From positions 372,001-436,000 of the forward strand of contig JAGTJN010000011.1 in the NCBI GenBank assembly GCA_020747045.1: 64,000 nt of DNA, in the 5' to 3' direction. The notes below the pieces were generated by a model. It was given only the letters and a program-made list of their open reading frames with translations. It did no database searches and was not told where the DNA came from. A program made the position numbers and the translations under genes. The DNA is from Phaeosphaeria sp. MPI-PUGE-AT-0046c (lineage: Eukaryota; Ascomycota; Dothideomycetes; Pleosporales; Phaeosphaeriaceae). Of this stretch, positions 34,501 to 44,577 are shown one piece after another (the stretch's first letter is position 1; every line of letters starts with the position of its first letter).

Positions 34501-35785
34501 TTTGCTATGGGGACGCGCTGTGAACGACGCTGTCAAGAAGTTTCTCCAGTTCCAGATCACGGTCAACATTACTGCTGTCATTCTCACCTTCGTTTCTGCT
34601 GTCTCTAGCGAGGACCAGACCTCTGTCCTCAGTGCTGTACAGCTGCTCTGGGTCAACCTCATCATGGACACATTTGCCGCGCTAGCGCTTGCTACCGACC
34701 CGCCTACACGAAGTCTTCTCGACCGCAAGCCCGATCCTAAATCCGCTCCTCTCATCACATTGCGAATGTGGAAGATGATCATTGGCCAGGCAATCTACCA
34801 ACTCGTGGTCACCTTCATCTTGTACTTCGCCGGCGAGTCCATGCTTTCGTACGACAGTGGTCGCGAAAAGAAACAGCTACCAGCTCTCGTCTTCAACGTA
34901 TTCGTCTGGATGCAGATCTTCAACGCTCTGAACAATCGCCGCCTCGACAACCACTTCAATGTCTTCGAGGGCATCACACACAACTGGTTCTTCATCGTCA
35001 TTCTCCTAATAATGATTGGCGGCCAAACTATGATCATCTTTGTTGGAGGTGTTGCCTTCAAGGTTACCCCCCTCAACGGAGCTCAGTGGGGTTACTCTAT
35101 AGTTTTGGGTTTCCTCTCGCTGCCTGTTGGCATGATCGTTCGGTTGATACCAGATGAACTCGTCCGGAAATGTATCCCCGAGTTTTTCAAGCGCAAGCGA
35201 ACCCCGGAGGTTGTGGTGTCTGATGAGGACTATCAATGGAACCAGGGCCTACTCGAGATTCGCGACGAACTCGCTTTTATCAAGCGTGTGCGCGGTGGAC
35301 GACTGAGCAACTTGAAATTCAAGATGCAACATCCCAAAGAAGCTTTCACCAGGTCACGATCGAGCCAATCACTCCCTGGGACCCCTAACAATGGCCCACA
35401 GAACGACCACGAAGGCTCTCCTGCACCACCTACGCCCAACAGCCGCCGTCGCGGCAGGTCTCGGTCCAACTCTGCGTTTGGTCCAGCCGCTGTCATGGCT
35501 GGTATCGTTGCTGGCAGCATTGGCGGATGGTCACCAATTGACCGCGTCGGCGGCGACAACGACTCTCTTCGCTTCAGCCGCAATTCACGGAAGGAGGATC
35601 TAGAGAATCAGGACGGCATCTCAGTGCATCCTGACACAAAGTCAACGGACCCCATCCTGGCCCCCGAGCCCAGCGAGTACCGCGGACCTCCGAGCCAGAA
35701 CATGGAGACAACGCCCGAATTCAATGTTGGACCATTTGCGAGCCGTGGATCCACAGATGAGCCCAGCAAGAGCACCGGAGCTTGA
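31565..35785 (+). CDS. PMC1: P-type Ca2+-transporting ATPase, PMC1/IIB family
   Basis: A single long exon codes for 1406 residues; the ATG at 31565 has a good CACC context. A Ser/Thr/Pro-rich N-terminus of about 170 residues precedes the pump. T-G-E-S lies at about 412-415 (actuator), the phosphorylated Asp590 in C-S-D-K-T-G-T-L-T, and G-D-G-T-N-D at 934-939. The PEGLP helix (V-P-E-G-L-P-L-A-V-T) marks TM4, and W-V-N-L-I-M-D-T the later cation-site helix. A 200-residue Ser/Arg-rich tail ends S-K-S-T-G-A. It is longer than yeast Pmc1 (1173) because of both extensions. The pump moves cytosolic calcium into the vacuole or out of the cell; in yeast expression depends on calcineurin. An alternative 5' exon is possible (see findings). 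Confidence 0.96.
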   Translation: MANDNAPSAPSEGRKRAPTITIDTSAVNPHDTNMTDSVPLGHMQDVRPSTQPNTDDNVSPTQARQSSHELRNANSFESNASRPTSPHNVSSPAQGWNGTNFLAVPGARSRGNSMDSATENGGESHSSATYVTSNRGDIPRGEMGPTEVLDAKDALTPDPGTEHEFQVENNKFAFSPGQLGKLYNPKSLGAFYALGGLEGIEKGLRTDRKSGLSLDEQTLDGAVSFEEATMPGSKQSPKSAPDQVHNDSAREAGQDAFADRKRVFSDNRLPVRKPKNIFQLAWIAYNDKVLLLLTAAAVISLALGLYQTFGVPHAPDEPKVEWIEGVAIIVAIVIVVVVGAANDWQKERQFVKLNRKKDDRTIKVWRSGQLREISVYDIFVGDVVNLEAGDMIPVDGILIEGHGIKCDESSATGESDLLKKTAGDEAFRAIDKHENLKKIDPFILSGAKVSEGVGTFLVTATGIHSSYGKTMMSLREDSEVTPLQSKLNVLATYIAKLGGAAALLLFVVLFIEFLARLKGNDATPAQKGQNFLNILIVAITVVVVAVPEGLPLAVTLALAFATTRMLKDNNLVRLLRSCETMGNATTICSDKTGTLTQNKMTVVAGTLGTALRFGDSELKASDASQPIDDGTKGKNVESPVESPNDVSATEFVNTLNKDVKDLLEQSIIQNTTAFEGEAGGPDPFVGSKTETALLGFARDHLGMGNVAQERSNANIVQVIPFDSSIKCSGVVVKLRDGRYRLYVKGASEILLAKCDSIVTDAAKELVNAPMTDDNRETLEHVITAYASRSLRTIGLVYRDFESWPPRESRRNEDNSSLAVFEDIFNKMSFLAVVGIQDPLRPSVREAVKDCQHAGVYVRMVTGDNVLTAKAIAEDCGILVPGGVVMEGPIFRKLSKRDMDAVIPKLCVLARSSPEDKRRLVKRLKELGETVAVTGDGTNDAPALKTADVGFSMGIAGTEVAKEASAIILMDDNFASIVKALLWGRAVNDAVKKFLQFQITVNITAVILTFVSAVSSEDQTSVLSAVQLLWVNLIMDTFAALALATDPPTRSLLDRKPDPKSAPLITLRMWKMIIGQAIYQLVVTFILYFAGESMLSYDSGREKKQLPALVFNVFVWMQIFNALNNRRLDNHFNVFEGITHNWFFIVILLIMIGGQTMIIFVGGVAFKVTPLNGAQWGYSIVLGFLSLPVGMIVRLIPDELVRKCIPEFFKRKRTPEVVVSDEDYQWNQGLLEIRDELAFIKRVRGGRLSNLKFKMQHPKEAFTRSRSSQSLPGTPNNGPQNDHEGSPAPPTPNSRRRGRSRSNSAFGPAAVMAGIVAGSIGGWSPIDRVGGDNDSLRFSRNSRKEDLENQDGISVHPDTKSTDPILAPEPSEYRGPPSQNMETTPEFNVGPFASRGSTDEPSKSTGA

Positions 35786-36595
35786 TTCTTCTTCATCTTT
35801 GTCCTGTTTCACACCTAGATACCACTTTCCGCAGCATTGCTTAATTCCACCAAACTTTTTTCCTTTTGTCATACCGCGCGGCCTTTGCATCACCTTGTGC
35901 ATGTGCTCAAAGCATTCGTCCCCTCTGTGTACGGGCGTTCCAGGAGTGAAGGCGCACATTAAATGGAGATGGCAGCCGTGTCGTGTACATAACAAGTTCT
36001 TTTCTCATAATCGTTGCGCTGGGGCCGGGATAAAAAGCCTTTTGCTCACTCACTCACTCGCTCTTGTCTTATCATCACTTGACTCGAATGTCTTTTTTAG
36101 TATACTTTTCCCAAAGCTGGCTGGCAACGCTGGGTTTTGTTTCCTTTCTTATCGAGTGAGAGGCTGGGAGTGGGGTTGGGTAACATGCGTATGCGTATGC
36201 GATAGTGTAGATGGAAAAACATGCGCGGTGGTCTTGTTCAACGCAAGGCCAGAATGAGAATAAAAAATTGTAAAATTTCACAAAAACTCTTTCTACAATA
36301 TTACTATGCGTGGCGTGGCGTGGTGTGGTGTGGTGTTTTTGTCTCACCCAGAATCGTTTCGTGTCTATTAGACTCTATTTGGTACATGATTGATGAGGTG
36401 GTGTGAGGTGATAGATGGCATGGAGACATTAAATGCCACTACATTACAGTTAACCCCCCCAGTTGGAGACATGGATCTACATGTCCCCAACGATACGCCA
36501 TGACCACCGTGTAACGCCGTTTGTTTTGCCCATGCCATTACTCCTTCCGTATGCTACACGTTCAAGACGAACACGCTACGAGATGTGAAGATGTA
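35786..36595. other. Intergenic between convergent genes, 810 bp
   Basis: 3' regions of the calcium pump and the F-box-like gene. Contains simple repeats (ATGCGT-like around 36185-36201, GCGTG/GTGTG at 36309-36337). No gene seen. Confidence 0.45.
36309..36337 (+). repeat. Pentanucleotide tandem repeat GCGTG/GTGTG
   Basis: Three GCGTG-like units run directly into three GTGTG-like units, about 29 bp in all. It looks like a short microsatellite in a 3' region. Confidence 0.6.
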
Positions 36596-39018
36596 TTAGA
36601 AATCCCCCAGTCGCTCAAGTGTGCGATCAAGATGCGCCAGCGTAGCCTGATGCATTAACCTCCCCGCCTCCTCGACCTTGTGTCTCTTGATAGCCACTTC
36701 CGGCGTCTCCTCAACCTTCTCGACGCGCTTGCGCTTTGTAGACTTGTCTTCTTCGTCCTTTACAGGCCAGAAGCGATGCGGAGACCGCTCAACATCCTGG
36801 ATGTTTTCGTCTGTGATTTGTCCCTCTTCGCGCTCCTGATCCGCAATCGCTGGATGGACAGTTAAGAGCTCTAGCGGCTCTTTGTCGAGGCGATAAAAGA
36901 CACGTTGGACGAATTTGGTGCGGCCACGCTTGCGGGAGGAGATGTAGCGGAGTGAGGACGAGGTGAAGGGGAAGTAGTTCCCAAAGAGACCGTAGTCGCC
37001 ATTATGGTCTTCGGTTTCGAGCATGTCCCAGCGCGGATCGGTGAGTAGACCGTAAAGATCACTCTTGCCCCAGTCTTCGTAGATATCGTTGGGGATGTCT
37101 GCTGTGAGCTTCTTGAGGTTCTTGAACTGGCCTGCATACCGTTTCCAGAAGCGGCGCCAGCCGATCATCTCGCGCTGCATAAGGGCTTTCTCAGCTGGGG
37201 TAGGGCGTTTCGTAGCGCGAAGCCAGCCAGAGACGCCTGGCACGTCCACGGGGTATTGGATTGTGAGTTCATCTACCATGTCCGCAATTGCTGTTAGATT
37301 GAAGGAAGCTTGGGTGGGCAGGAGAACTTCGTGCCTGTCAGCGTCTTCGCCGACGAACGTTTTGAAGTCCCCAAAGTAGAGTGATCCGTCGAGCCCCGAG
37401 GATGGACATGTGTTGGTCCGATCGCCAATGGACACGCGGATAGGTATGTTTAGCTTACGAAGTGTGGCCACCATGGTCTTTATGCGTGATAGCACATCTG
37501 CTTTAGGGAGGAAGGTTCTAGTAGGCTCCAGGTTGGCAGGGAACACATCACACATCATGTTATCCCAGGCAAGGATGGGCTTCCAGTTGCACTTCTGAGC
37601 CAGCCAGCGGAGTGCGTTCTGCACCTCTTGGTTGGACACGGGATCCGCATGGGGAGTGCTCTGCGGCTGGGGTGGGTGAATGAATGGATTTCGTCGCTGC
37701 ATGACATTGACGAGGTGGAATGGATGTAGTGTAATGTTCTGCAGGGTATCGATGGGTTTGATGTTGATACGAGGGTACTTTTTTGAGATGGCTTGCAGAC
37801 TCTGCAACAGATCCTCGAAAGAAGCTCCAACTCCTTGGACAACGTTGTTGCCGAGTACCATGTGGTCGCGCGAGCAGGCTTCGTAGGACTTGTCATCGAA
37901 CGACTCCTCCTCTTCACGGTGATGACCCCCTTGCGTTATCCTATACGGTATGGGGCCTATGACGTCTCGATCACGGCGGTCTTCCATCCAACTAGACAGG
38001 CCAATTTCGACGTGGGTCAATCGTGACCATGGAGTGGCATCGGTGGCGAAGAGCGATCTATAGGGGGCGTAGTCGTGTATGCGCATCTTGGTCATGCTGC
38101 TGGGGCAGTATTGCTCGATGCCGTCTACGAGACAGCACACGCGCTGGTGCACTTCCCACTCGTTCCAGGTGCTGCGCATTGGTGTTAGCCCACGTCACAA
38201 TTTGGGGGTCTAACCACTCACTGGAATCCGGAGTAGCGCTCACGGATGGCCAGCAGCTTCAGCTTCTTGCACAGGGGAAAGATGATCTTGGCGACCGATC
38301 CGCCATCTCTACGCCGCGACAATCTGAACTTCTGCTTGAAGCGATAGTCATTGTACGAATAGCTGTACTCGACACGCGAGTGGGCTGTGTAGTCGGCCCA
38401 GTTGGCTACCTCGAGCTCTTCGAGGCGGGCAAACAGCTTGGGACAGGCTTCAGCCATCATCTTCCAGGTCCACGTCTCTTCTGGCGTCCACACAAAGTCT
38501 TTGATGGCGGAGATGTCGAGACAGGTCAGCGCGGGCAGGTTCTCTTGTATCCAGCGAAAGTCGTCAATGCTAGCCCAGTGGGACATGGCGAGCTTGTGCA
38601 CATAGTTCCGGTTCGCATCTGTAATGCTGTCCTGGAAGCCCTGCCAGCGAATCAGGCCAATGCTTCTGTACTTCCAGTCGCCCAGCCTGATGTCGCGCAC
38701 GTCGTTCAGCTGTATGGGGTACCTGTACAGCGACTGGTTGACGGTGATGCTGGTCGCCATGCCCTTGCACAGCCGCTTGAGGCTCCAGGCCGCACTGCCG
38801 TCGAGGTGGTCCATGACGCACTTGAAGATATCATCAGGCAGCCTGAGCAGGGGGCTGTTGGCATTGGCAGCAGTACTGGCGGCTTTGGGCTTGGGCATGT
38901 TGAGCGGGTCGAAGGCCATGGGGCTGCAGTCGCGGCTGCTGTCAGAGTCGTGCAGTGAGGGAGAAGGGGGCGCCATTTCGAGAAGGGCAAAGAGACTGGC
39001 CGAGTGGGCGAAGCTCAT
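36596..39018 (-). CDS. F-box-like domain protein, substrate adaptor candidate
   Basis: Exons 39018-38222 and 38171-36596 (intron 50 nt) give 790 residues. The ATG at 39018 is the first in frame (M-S-F-A-H-S-A-S); one at 38973 is an alternative. An F-box-like motif lies at about residues 55-95 (L-L-R-L-P-D-D-I-F-K-C-V-M-D-H-L, then S-L-K-R-L-C-K-G-M-A). The large remainder is rich in Trp and Leu and resembles the degenerate leucine-rich layout of fungal F-box proteins, with L-P-A-L-T-C-L-D-I-S. The C-terminal 90 residues are highly charged with a K-R-K-R likely nuclear signal. F-box proteins recruit targets to SCF ubiquitin ligases; the target here is unknown. Confidence 0.8.
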
Positions 39019-39394
39019 GGGGGGAGAGGTGAGTGGAGACGCAGCACGCACGCTCACGTCGCACAGAGAGGGCAGCGGCGGTGGAAGTTGCCTGGGCGTG
39101 TGCAGGTGAGTTGGGGCATGTGAGAGGCGGTGAATGCAGCTGGGAAGCACACCCTCCTATATGTACCGCTCCGCAGTGAAGGCAAGCGTGGGCAAGGCCA
39201 GGTAAGCAGAGGCGCCGTCGTGTCGCGATGCGGAGAGGCGGGCGGGCGTCGGAGGTGCCAGGCCACCTCTCCCAGCGCCAAGTCTCCGAGGCGTTCAAGC
39301 TTCTTTCACGGCTCCGACGCTTTCTTCCCTCGACGCCCACCTGTCGCAACGCAACACGCTTGACACCCACCACGACCACCTACTCGACGCCAAC
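39019..39394. promoter_or_regulatory. Divergent promoter region, F-box-like gene and RPB8
   Basis: 376 bp separate two start codons facing away from each other, so the stretch must hold both promoters. No single element stands out. Confidence 0.55.
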
Positions 39395-39897
39395 ATGGCC
39401 GACTCCCAGGTCTTCGAAGAGACCTTCAGCATCACCAACATCAACAAGGAAAAATACGACCGTGTATCGCGTCTCTCCGGCACATCCAGCGACTCGTCCC
39501 TCACCATGACACTCGACTACAACCACGAGCTGTTCCCCCTGACCATGGGCGAATCGATCAACCTAGTCCTAGCCACCACACTCAGTCTCGATGGCACGCA
39601 AAAGGAAGGCGCCGAGACCAGCTGGAGGAGCGTGAGCAAGCCAGGAACCGCAACCCTCGCAGACATGTACGACTACGTGTGTCACGGCAAGAACTATAGG
39701 TTCGAGGATGGCGAGCCAGGCTCCGAGACTGCGTAAGTAGTGGCGAGTGCGGCCCTGGAAAGACGAGACCATGCTGACGACTATGCAGGAAATACTTTGC
39801 GAGCTTTGGCGGACTGCTGCTATACATCGAGGGCCCATACAAGAAGTTAAACGGCCTCAAGATTGACGACATCTTTATGCTGATCAAGCGCACTTGA
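39395..39897 (+). CDS. RPB8: RNA polymerases I, II and III subunit RPABC3 (Rpb8)
   Basis: Exons 39395-39732 and 39789-39897 (intron 56 nt) give 148 residues, the usual Rpb8 length (146 in yeast). Diagnostic segments are F-E-E-T-F-S-I-T-N-I-N-K-E-K-Y-D-R-V-S-R, L-D-Y-N-H-E-L-F-P, D-Y-V-C-H-G-K-N-Y-R-F and, in exon 2, Y-F-A-S-F-G-G-L-L-L-Y-I-E-G with K-L-N-G-L-K-I-D-D. It is a shared OB-fold-like subunit of all three nuclear RNA polymerases. It starts 376 bp from the F-box-like gene and ends 204 bp from the NUDIX gene. Confidence 0.97.
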
Positions 39898-40101
39898 GCC
39901 AGGCGCATCGCGGGTGGAAAAGGAAAAGCATTGGCGGCGTTTGGGAGGCATATGTGGTGGTGACAGCTACCGTCTGTCGTGATTTACGTTTTCAGCTTGG
40001 CTATACCCACAAAAGGAGTCTTTAGATCTGCCATTGTCTTCAATGAGACTTCACAACAGGAGCGTTTCTCCAAAGATCTCAGCTCGTTCCCTCGTCCTGC
40101 C

Positions 40102-41052
40102 TTACAGTGTAGGAAACTCCAACCTCCTATGCAGTCTACTTACGATCTCAATGAAGTCCCGGTCGCTCTCGTGCGTCAGGTACCCATGCCTGACCAGGAA
40201 GTCCAGCACGACCAGCGCGCAATTCGGCTTGAACTCTCCGTTCTCCATAGCCTGCTTGACCTCATCAATCGACCACAGATAAAACTCCTCGACCTCATCA
40301 TCGCCAGGCTTCGGTATCGTGTCCTCGGGCAGCTCGAGGTCGTAGATGTACTGGCACTCGGGCTGCATGAGATTCGTCTCTCCGCCAGCGCGCTCGTCGC
40401 GTATATAGTAGTATGTCACCGTCCCTGCAGCTTTGGCATTGGGGCGAACGACATCTTCCGGCAATGAAGCTTCTTCGGCGCATTCCCTCACCAGACTTTC
40501 GAATGGCGATTCTCCAGATGCAATTCCGCCTGCAACTGCATTGTCCAGCATTCCCCCATATGTCTGCTTCGTCCGCGCGCGCCGAGGCGTCCAGATCTTG
40601 ATCTCCCCTGTCTCTTTGCTCCGTGTGTATGCTGTGAGGTGGATGCCGTATGTGACTACCCCGAACAATGGACTCGCGCTCCGTTCTACGTTGAAGAGCA
40701 GCTCTTTTTCTCTGCCATACACGGCGTACAGCTCGTTTCTCCACTTGTCCAGCACTTTGAAGTGGCCTGTTTCCCGCATCGCAAGTAGAGTCAACTCGAC
40801 TGCCTTTGAGCGTTCTTCCGCGTTTGTCCCGGCGGTCAGAGTGATTGTGCGGTCGTCGTCGTCTAGCTCCCAACTTGGTATGCCGCGGAAAACCTCAGCT
40901 ACCGAGGGCAGCATATAGCCCAGGGCATAGTCGTGTCCGCTGACGCGTAATTGATAGTAGGTGTTGATGCGCGCGAGGTACGCTGTGGGATCAGATTCTG
41001 GGTAGGGAAAGCCATCGCATTGCTGAACGAGGTCGAGATTTGATAGAGACAT
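40102..41052 (-). CDS. NUDIX hydrolase of the DUF4743/thiamine-diphosphate-related type
   Basis: Single exon, 316 residues. The N-terminal half (F-P-Y-P-E-S-D, Y-A-L-G-Y-M-L-P, W-R-N-E-L-Y-A-V-Y-G) matches the fungal/plant DUF4743 module. The C-terminal half holds the NUDIX box (G-G-I-A-S-G-E-S-P-F-E-S-L-V-R-E-C-A-E-E-A with the Gly/Glu/REXXEE pattern), preceded by Y-G-I-H-L-T-A-Y. It ends F-L-V-R-H-G-Y-L-T-H-E. The yeast homologue group (YJR142W) is described as hydrolysing damaged forms of thiamine diphosphate; the same is inferred here. The box is complete, so the enzyme should be active. It diverges from TYW2. Confidence 0.9.
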   Translation of the reverse strand: MSLSNLDLVQQCDGFPYPESDPTAYLARINTYYQLRVSGHDYALGYMLPSVAEVFRGIPSWELDDDDRTITLTAGTNAEERSKAVELTLLAMRETGHFKVLDKWRNELYAVYGREKELLFNVERSASPLFGVVTYGIHLTAYTRSKETGEIKIWTPRRARTKQTYGGMLDNAVAGGIASGESPFESLVRECAEEASLPEDVVRPNAKAAGTVTYYYIRDERAGGETNLMQPECQYIYDLELPEDTIPKPGDDEVEEFYLWSIDEVKQAMENGEFKPNCALVVLDFLVRHGYLTHESDRDFIEIVSRLHRRLEFPTL

Positions 41053-41384
41053 GTTGGTGGGGATTGGGTGTATTACAGAAGATGGAAGTGAGCTTGAAGT
41101 TGGGATGAGAGCTGTCAGCTAGCTCCGTCATAGGTAGGAATAATAGTGGGGGCGGGGCAGTGAAAGCGACCTGCGACATCCCTGAACCCTTTTCCTTTCC
41201 GTTTTGCGATACAGATGCAAGCAGCTAAAAAAACTTGAAACTGATTCTCGTAGACTAGTTCAAGATTGCTTGCCAGAGCTGCAAGTGCTACATCGTTGCC
41301 AGACCGCATCTGCTACCCCACTATGTGTAGCAGATTTGACTTTCGCGATTTCCGATCTCGTCCACTCCAATTATATCCACCACC
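41053..41384. promoter_or_regulatory. Divergent promoter region, NUDIX gene and TYW2
   Basis: 332 bp between two start codons facing away from each other. Shared or overlapping promoters are expected from spacing; no element was identified. Confidence 0.55.
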
Positions 41385-42950
41385 ATGAATACCGACCATA
41401 CTGGAAATGGAATTGAAGAGCAGACCTTACGAAGAGTAGTCCTAGTCGTCCCTAAGCAGCATGTCAAAACTGTCAAAACTGCACTGGAGCAACATGGCAA
41501 GCTCGACCAAACTACAAAAATCTCGCCTGAAATCGATCATCAAAGGATCCAAGCAGAAGCTTATTCGAACGGAGTTTCAAGACGCGATATAAAAGAGCAG
41601 GATATATCAAACAATCAGGCTCATGATGCATCGCGGAATAGGATGCGAATTGCGACAACCTTTACGTTTCATCCGAGTGAGGAAACAGCAGAAGTACATC
41701 ACAAGGCTCTGGCCCTCGAGATCACACACGAATTGGATATATCCCACCTTTCAGACGACATCTCGATTTCACAACACAAAACACAACTCAATGGACCACC
41801 CACACCGCCAAAGAATCCACTCCACAAAGCCCTCCACTCGGCTCTATCCAAACTTCCAGATACGATCTTTACCAACTCAGACCTCACCCGCGAGGCACTC
41901 ACATCTTCATTCCCGGATGGCTACTCAGTCTACCCACCGCTCCTCCTGCTTCCCCCCAATGCCCTCACTGCTCCGCCATGGACAACGTTTCTCGCCACCC
42001 ACCCACCAACCTCACCTACCCTTCAACCCCTCTGGTCCAATCTCGCAGCAGCAATGAACGTCACACACATCGCCATCAACTCGCCCATCCCACTTACCCA
42101 ATCTTCACTAACATCAGCCAACATCCTCCGCAGCCCACTCAACATCACGCCCTTGACTGGCTACTTTGGCCCCACGCCAACTGACGAAACCAAGCAGCAT
42201 CCAACGCAAAAGGACTTTGACGACGCGCTCTGGGTCTCCACGACACAGAATGGAATCCACCAGGTCTGGGCACCACTATACACCATGTTCAGCCGCGGCA
42301 ACATGCGCGAAAAGACGCGCGTGCTGCACTTCCCCCGCCCGCTTTCAACAGTTCGCGCCGCCATGGTGGACATGTACGCCGGCATCGGGTACTTTTCCTT
42401 CTCGTACCGCGCGACGTTCCGGCCCGTGCTGTGCTTTGAGCTGAATCCGTGGAGCGTAGAGGGCCTGAGGCGCGGGGCAGAGCGGAATGGGTGGACGTAT
42501 GCAATTTATTCTGAAGACGATGTTCGGGAGAGGGGGGATGGGGGTGTAGATTTGGATTTGGGGGATGGTGGTGTGGATTTTCATGTCTTCCGCATGTCGA
42601 ATACATATGCGCGCGGCTTGGTCTCTGCGCACCGCTCTGTGTTTCCTCCCATTCGGCATGTTAATCTTGGCTTGTTGCCGCGCTCGAGGGATAGTTGGGA
42701 GGATGCGGTGGCGGTGCTGGATAGGGAGATGGGAGGGTGGATACATGCGCATGAGAATGTTGGGGTCGGGGAGATGGAGGAGAGAAAAGAGGAGGTTGAG
42801 CGTATTTTTCAAAGATATTTGGGTGAGGAAGGGGCGGGTAGGAAGGCGACGGTGGAGCATGTGGAGAGGGTGAAGATGTATGCGCCCGGAGTGGTGCATT
42901 GTGTATTTGATGTGCGGGTTGATGGGCTACATGACACAGGAAGAGATTGA
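41385..42950 (+). CDS. TYW2: tRNA wybutosine-synthesising protein 2 (aminocarboxypropyltransferase)
   Basis: Single exon, 521 residues. The S-adenosylmethionine-binding motif V-D-M-Y-A-G-I-G-Y-F (about 328-337) and the following C-F-E-L-N-P-W-S-V-E-G-L are those of the Trm5/Tyw2 group. F-S-R-G-N-M-R-E-K precedes it as in Tyw2 rather than Trm5, and H-V-N-L-G-L-L-P-R-S replaces the N-P-P-Y-type motif of methyltransferases. The enzyme moves the 3-amino-3-carboxypropyl group of SAM onto 4-demethylwyosine in tRNA-Phe. A Gly/Asp repeat of about 20 residues (near 385-400) is an insertion in the Rossmann fold. It converges on SEN34, with only 121 bp between the stops. Confidence 0.95.
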   Translation: MNTDHTGNGIEEQTLRRVVLVVPKQHVKTVKTALEQHGKLDQTTKISPEIDHQRIQAEAYSNGVSRRDIKEQDISNNQAHDASRNRMRIATTFTFHPSEETAEVHHKALALEITHELDISHLSDDISISQHKTQLNGPPTPPKNPLHKALHSALSKLPDTIFTNSDLTREALTSSFPDGYSVYPPLLLLPPNALTAPPWTTFLATHPPTSPTLQPLWSNLAAAMNVTHIAINSPIPLTQSSLTSANILRSPLNITPLTGYFGPTPTDETKQHPTQKDFDDALWVSTTQNGIHQVWAPLYTMFSRGNMREKTRVLHFPRPLSTVRAAMVDMYAGIGYFSFSYRATFRPVLCFELNPWSVEGLRRGAERNGWTYAIYSEDDVRERGDGGVDLDLGDGGVDFHVFRMSNTYARGLVSAHRSVFPPIRHVNLGLLPRSRDSWEDAVAVLDREMGGWIHAHENVGVGEMEERKEEVERIFQRYLGEEGAGRKATVEHVERVKMYAPGVVHCVFDVRVDGLHDTGRD

Positions 42951-43071
42951 GAAGGATTGCAAGTGTGTCCATCCATATACATCACCGCATGGAGGGGAAC
43001 CACAGTGTAATGCAACAATTCATTATGCCGGAATGTTGATCGAGCATCTAGATTGCAAGAGTAGCCACGTA

Positions 43072-44166
43072 TTAAATCGCAGCCCACTCGATGGAGAAAG
43101 CTCTGACCTCTCTCTGGTCTTCACCGTCTACATCATCAGAGAACAAGCCCGCACCCTCCATCGTTTTCCCTTTCCTCCTCGCCACATCAACATCCTCACC
43201 CCCAATCATGTACGCCTTCTTTGTCCCCGTCGCTAAACGGCCTCCACCCACAATGTCGAGCAGCTCAAACTCATCGTCCCATCCCAGGCCAGTGGCTGCA
43301 AAGTGGCTATGATAGCGGAGCGGGTCGCCGGGGTAGGAGTTGTAGTGACAGCCAAAGCGTAGCCCAGGCATATGATAATAGCCAAGGGAGTGCAGGTAGC
43401 GGAAGAGTGGATAGCTCTTGGGCACGAGTGGGAGCTCGAGACCAGCATCTTTGGGGCTAGGCAGCGGAGGATAGGATGTGGTGGGCGTGACGAAATGCTT
43501 TTGGGACGATAAGCCTTTTGATGTGGAGCTACTGACAGCTGACGGAGCAGGAGATGCGGGAGTGGGGTCGAAGAGAGATGCTTCATTGGTAGCGGCATCT
43601 GACTTGGGTGTTGAAGCCGCTGAAGCACTACCCACGAAGCTCGATCCTTTCATGATGAACCCAAGACCAGAGTCTGAGCTCGCGTCAGAGTCTGCCTGCA
43701 GTGTCGCCTCACTCGCAACACTTTCAGCAACGCTTCCTTCCCGCTTCTCTAGCACCTCCCTCCTCAAGCCCCTCTCCTTCAGTGCCTTGTCTTTCTTCAT
43801 CTCCTTCAGCTCTTCTACGCCTCTGGTGACTTCCTCTCCTCTGCGGTCCATCTGCTCCAACCAGTTCAATCTCTCTTCTCTGCTCATCTTGCCAAACGTC
43901 TTCTGATGCTCCTCCGCATCGTCAACAATATACGCCGCGCCCCTCTCGACAAGCACTCGCGCCTCTTCCGGCATGAGCTCGACAGGAATGCCTAGGAAGA
44001 CATTCTGCTGGCTGAGATTGGGGATCGTGCCAATCAGCAGCCCACATATATTGTGGTTCCGTCGACAATGGCTGATGACGTCGATTGAGAAGAGGAGATA
44101 GCGGTCCGCAACCCGCGAAATGGGGAAGGGTTCTTCGACTGTGTATTGGGCCGCTGAGGGCGCCAT
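43072..44166 (-). CDS. SEN34: tRNA-splicing endonuclease catalytic subunit Sen34
   Basis: Single exon, 364 residues from the ATG at 44166. The N-terminus (V-A-D-R-Y-L-L-F-S-I-D-V-I-S-H-C-R-R) and L-P-E/M-P-E-E-A-R-V-L-V-E-R-G fit the Sen34 N-domain. A charged, Ser-rich linker follows (about 95-235). The C-terminal nuclease domain has the catalytic set Tyr278 (S-Y-P-G-D-P), His286 (R-Y-H-S-H-F) and Lys317 (G-T-K-K-A), with spacing as in yeast Sen34. Sen34 cuts the 3' splice site of intron-containing pre-tRNAs within the Sen2-Sen34-Sen15-Sen54 complex. It diverges from DAD1. Confidence 0.95.
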   Translation of the reverse strand: MAPSAAQYTVEEPFPISRVADRYLLFSIDVISHCRRNHNICGLLIGTIPNLSQQNVFLGIPVELMPEEARVLVERGAAYIVDDAEEHQKTFGKMSREERLNWLEQMDRRGEEVTRGVEELKEMKKDKALKERGLRREVLEKREGSVAESVASEATLQADSDASSDSGLGFIMKGSSFVGSASAASTPKSDAATNEASLFDPTPASPAPSAVSSSTSKGLSSQKHFVTPTTSYPPLPSPKDAGLELPLVPKSYPLFRYLHSLGYYHMPGLRFGCHYNSYPGDPLRYHSHFAATGLGWDDEFELLDIVGGGRLATGTKKAYMIGGEDVDVARRKGKTMEGAGLFSDDVDGEDQREVRAFSIEWAAI

Positions 44167-44577
44167 CGTCGATGTCTGTTGCGCAATGGGCAATTAGCTT
44201 TGCGCACGTCGCAGAAGGACCGGTAAAGGGACAAAGTAAGAGTAAAGTATCATAGTGTGAATACAAATAGTTGAGTCATCAAGCCACCTCTCTTGGAGGC
44301 AGTCAGGGGATTGACAGATTATTTTATTAATCATGTAAAAGGCAATAGACACGCAACAGCGTGTGCGAAGAACAGGACTGCGCGACTTACCTTCACTTGT
44401 GTGGTTTCATGATGCGAGGTCATGAGCAAGAGACAAATCCCAGGGCTCGCAAAGTTTTTGTACTCGCGCTAAAAGCTCCCGCTTAGCTTTGGCCCAAGTG
44501 GAGACCATCCAAAGCTCCCCGCAGTCAACGCGCAAGACAACTCAAACAAAACATTGCTATTCCGTCTCAAAAGCACA
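44167..44577. promoter_or_regulatory. Divergent promoter region, SEN34 and DAD1
   Basis: 411 bp between two start codons facing away from each other. No individual element identified. Confidence 0.5.
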
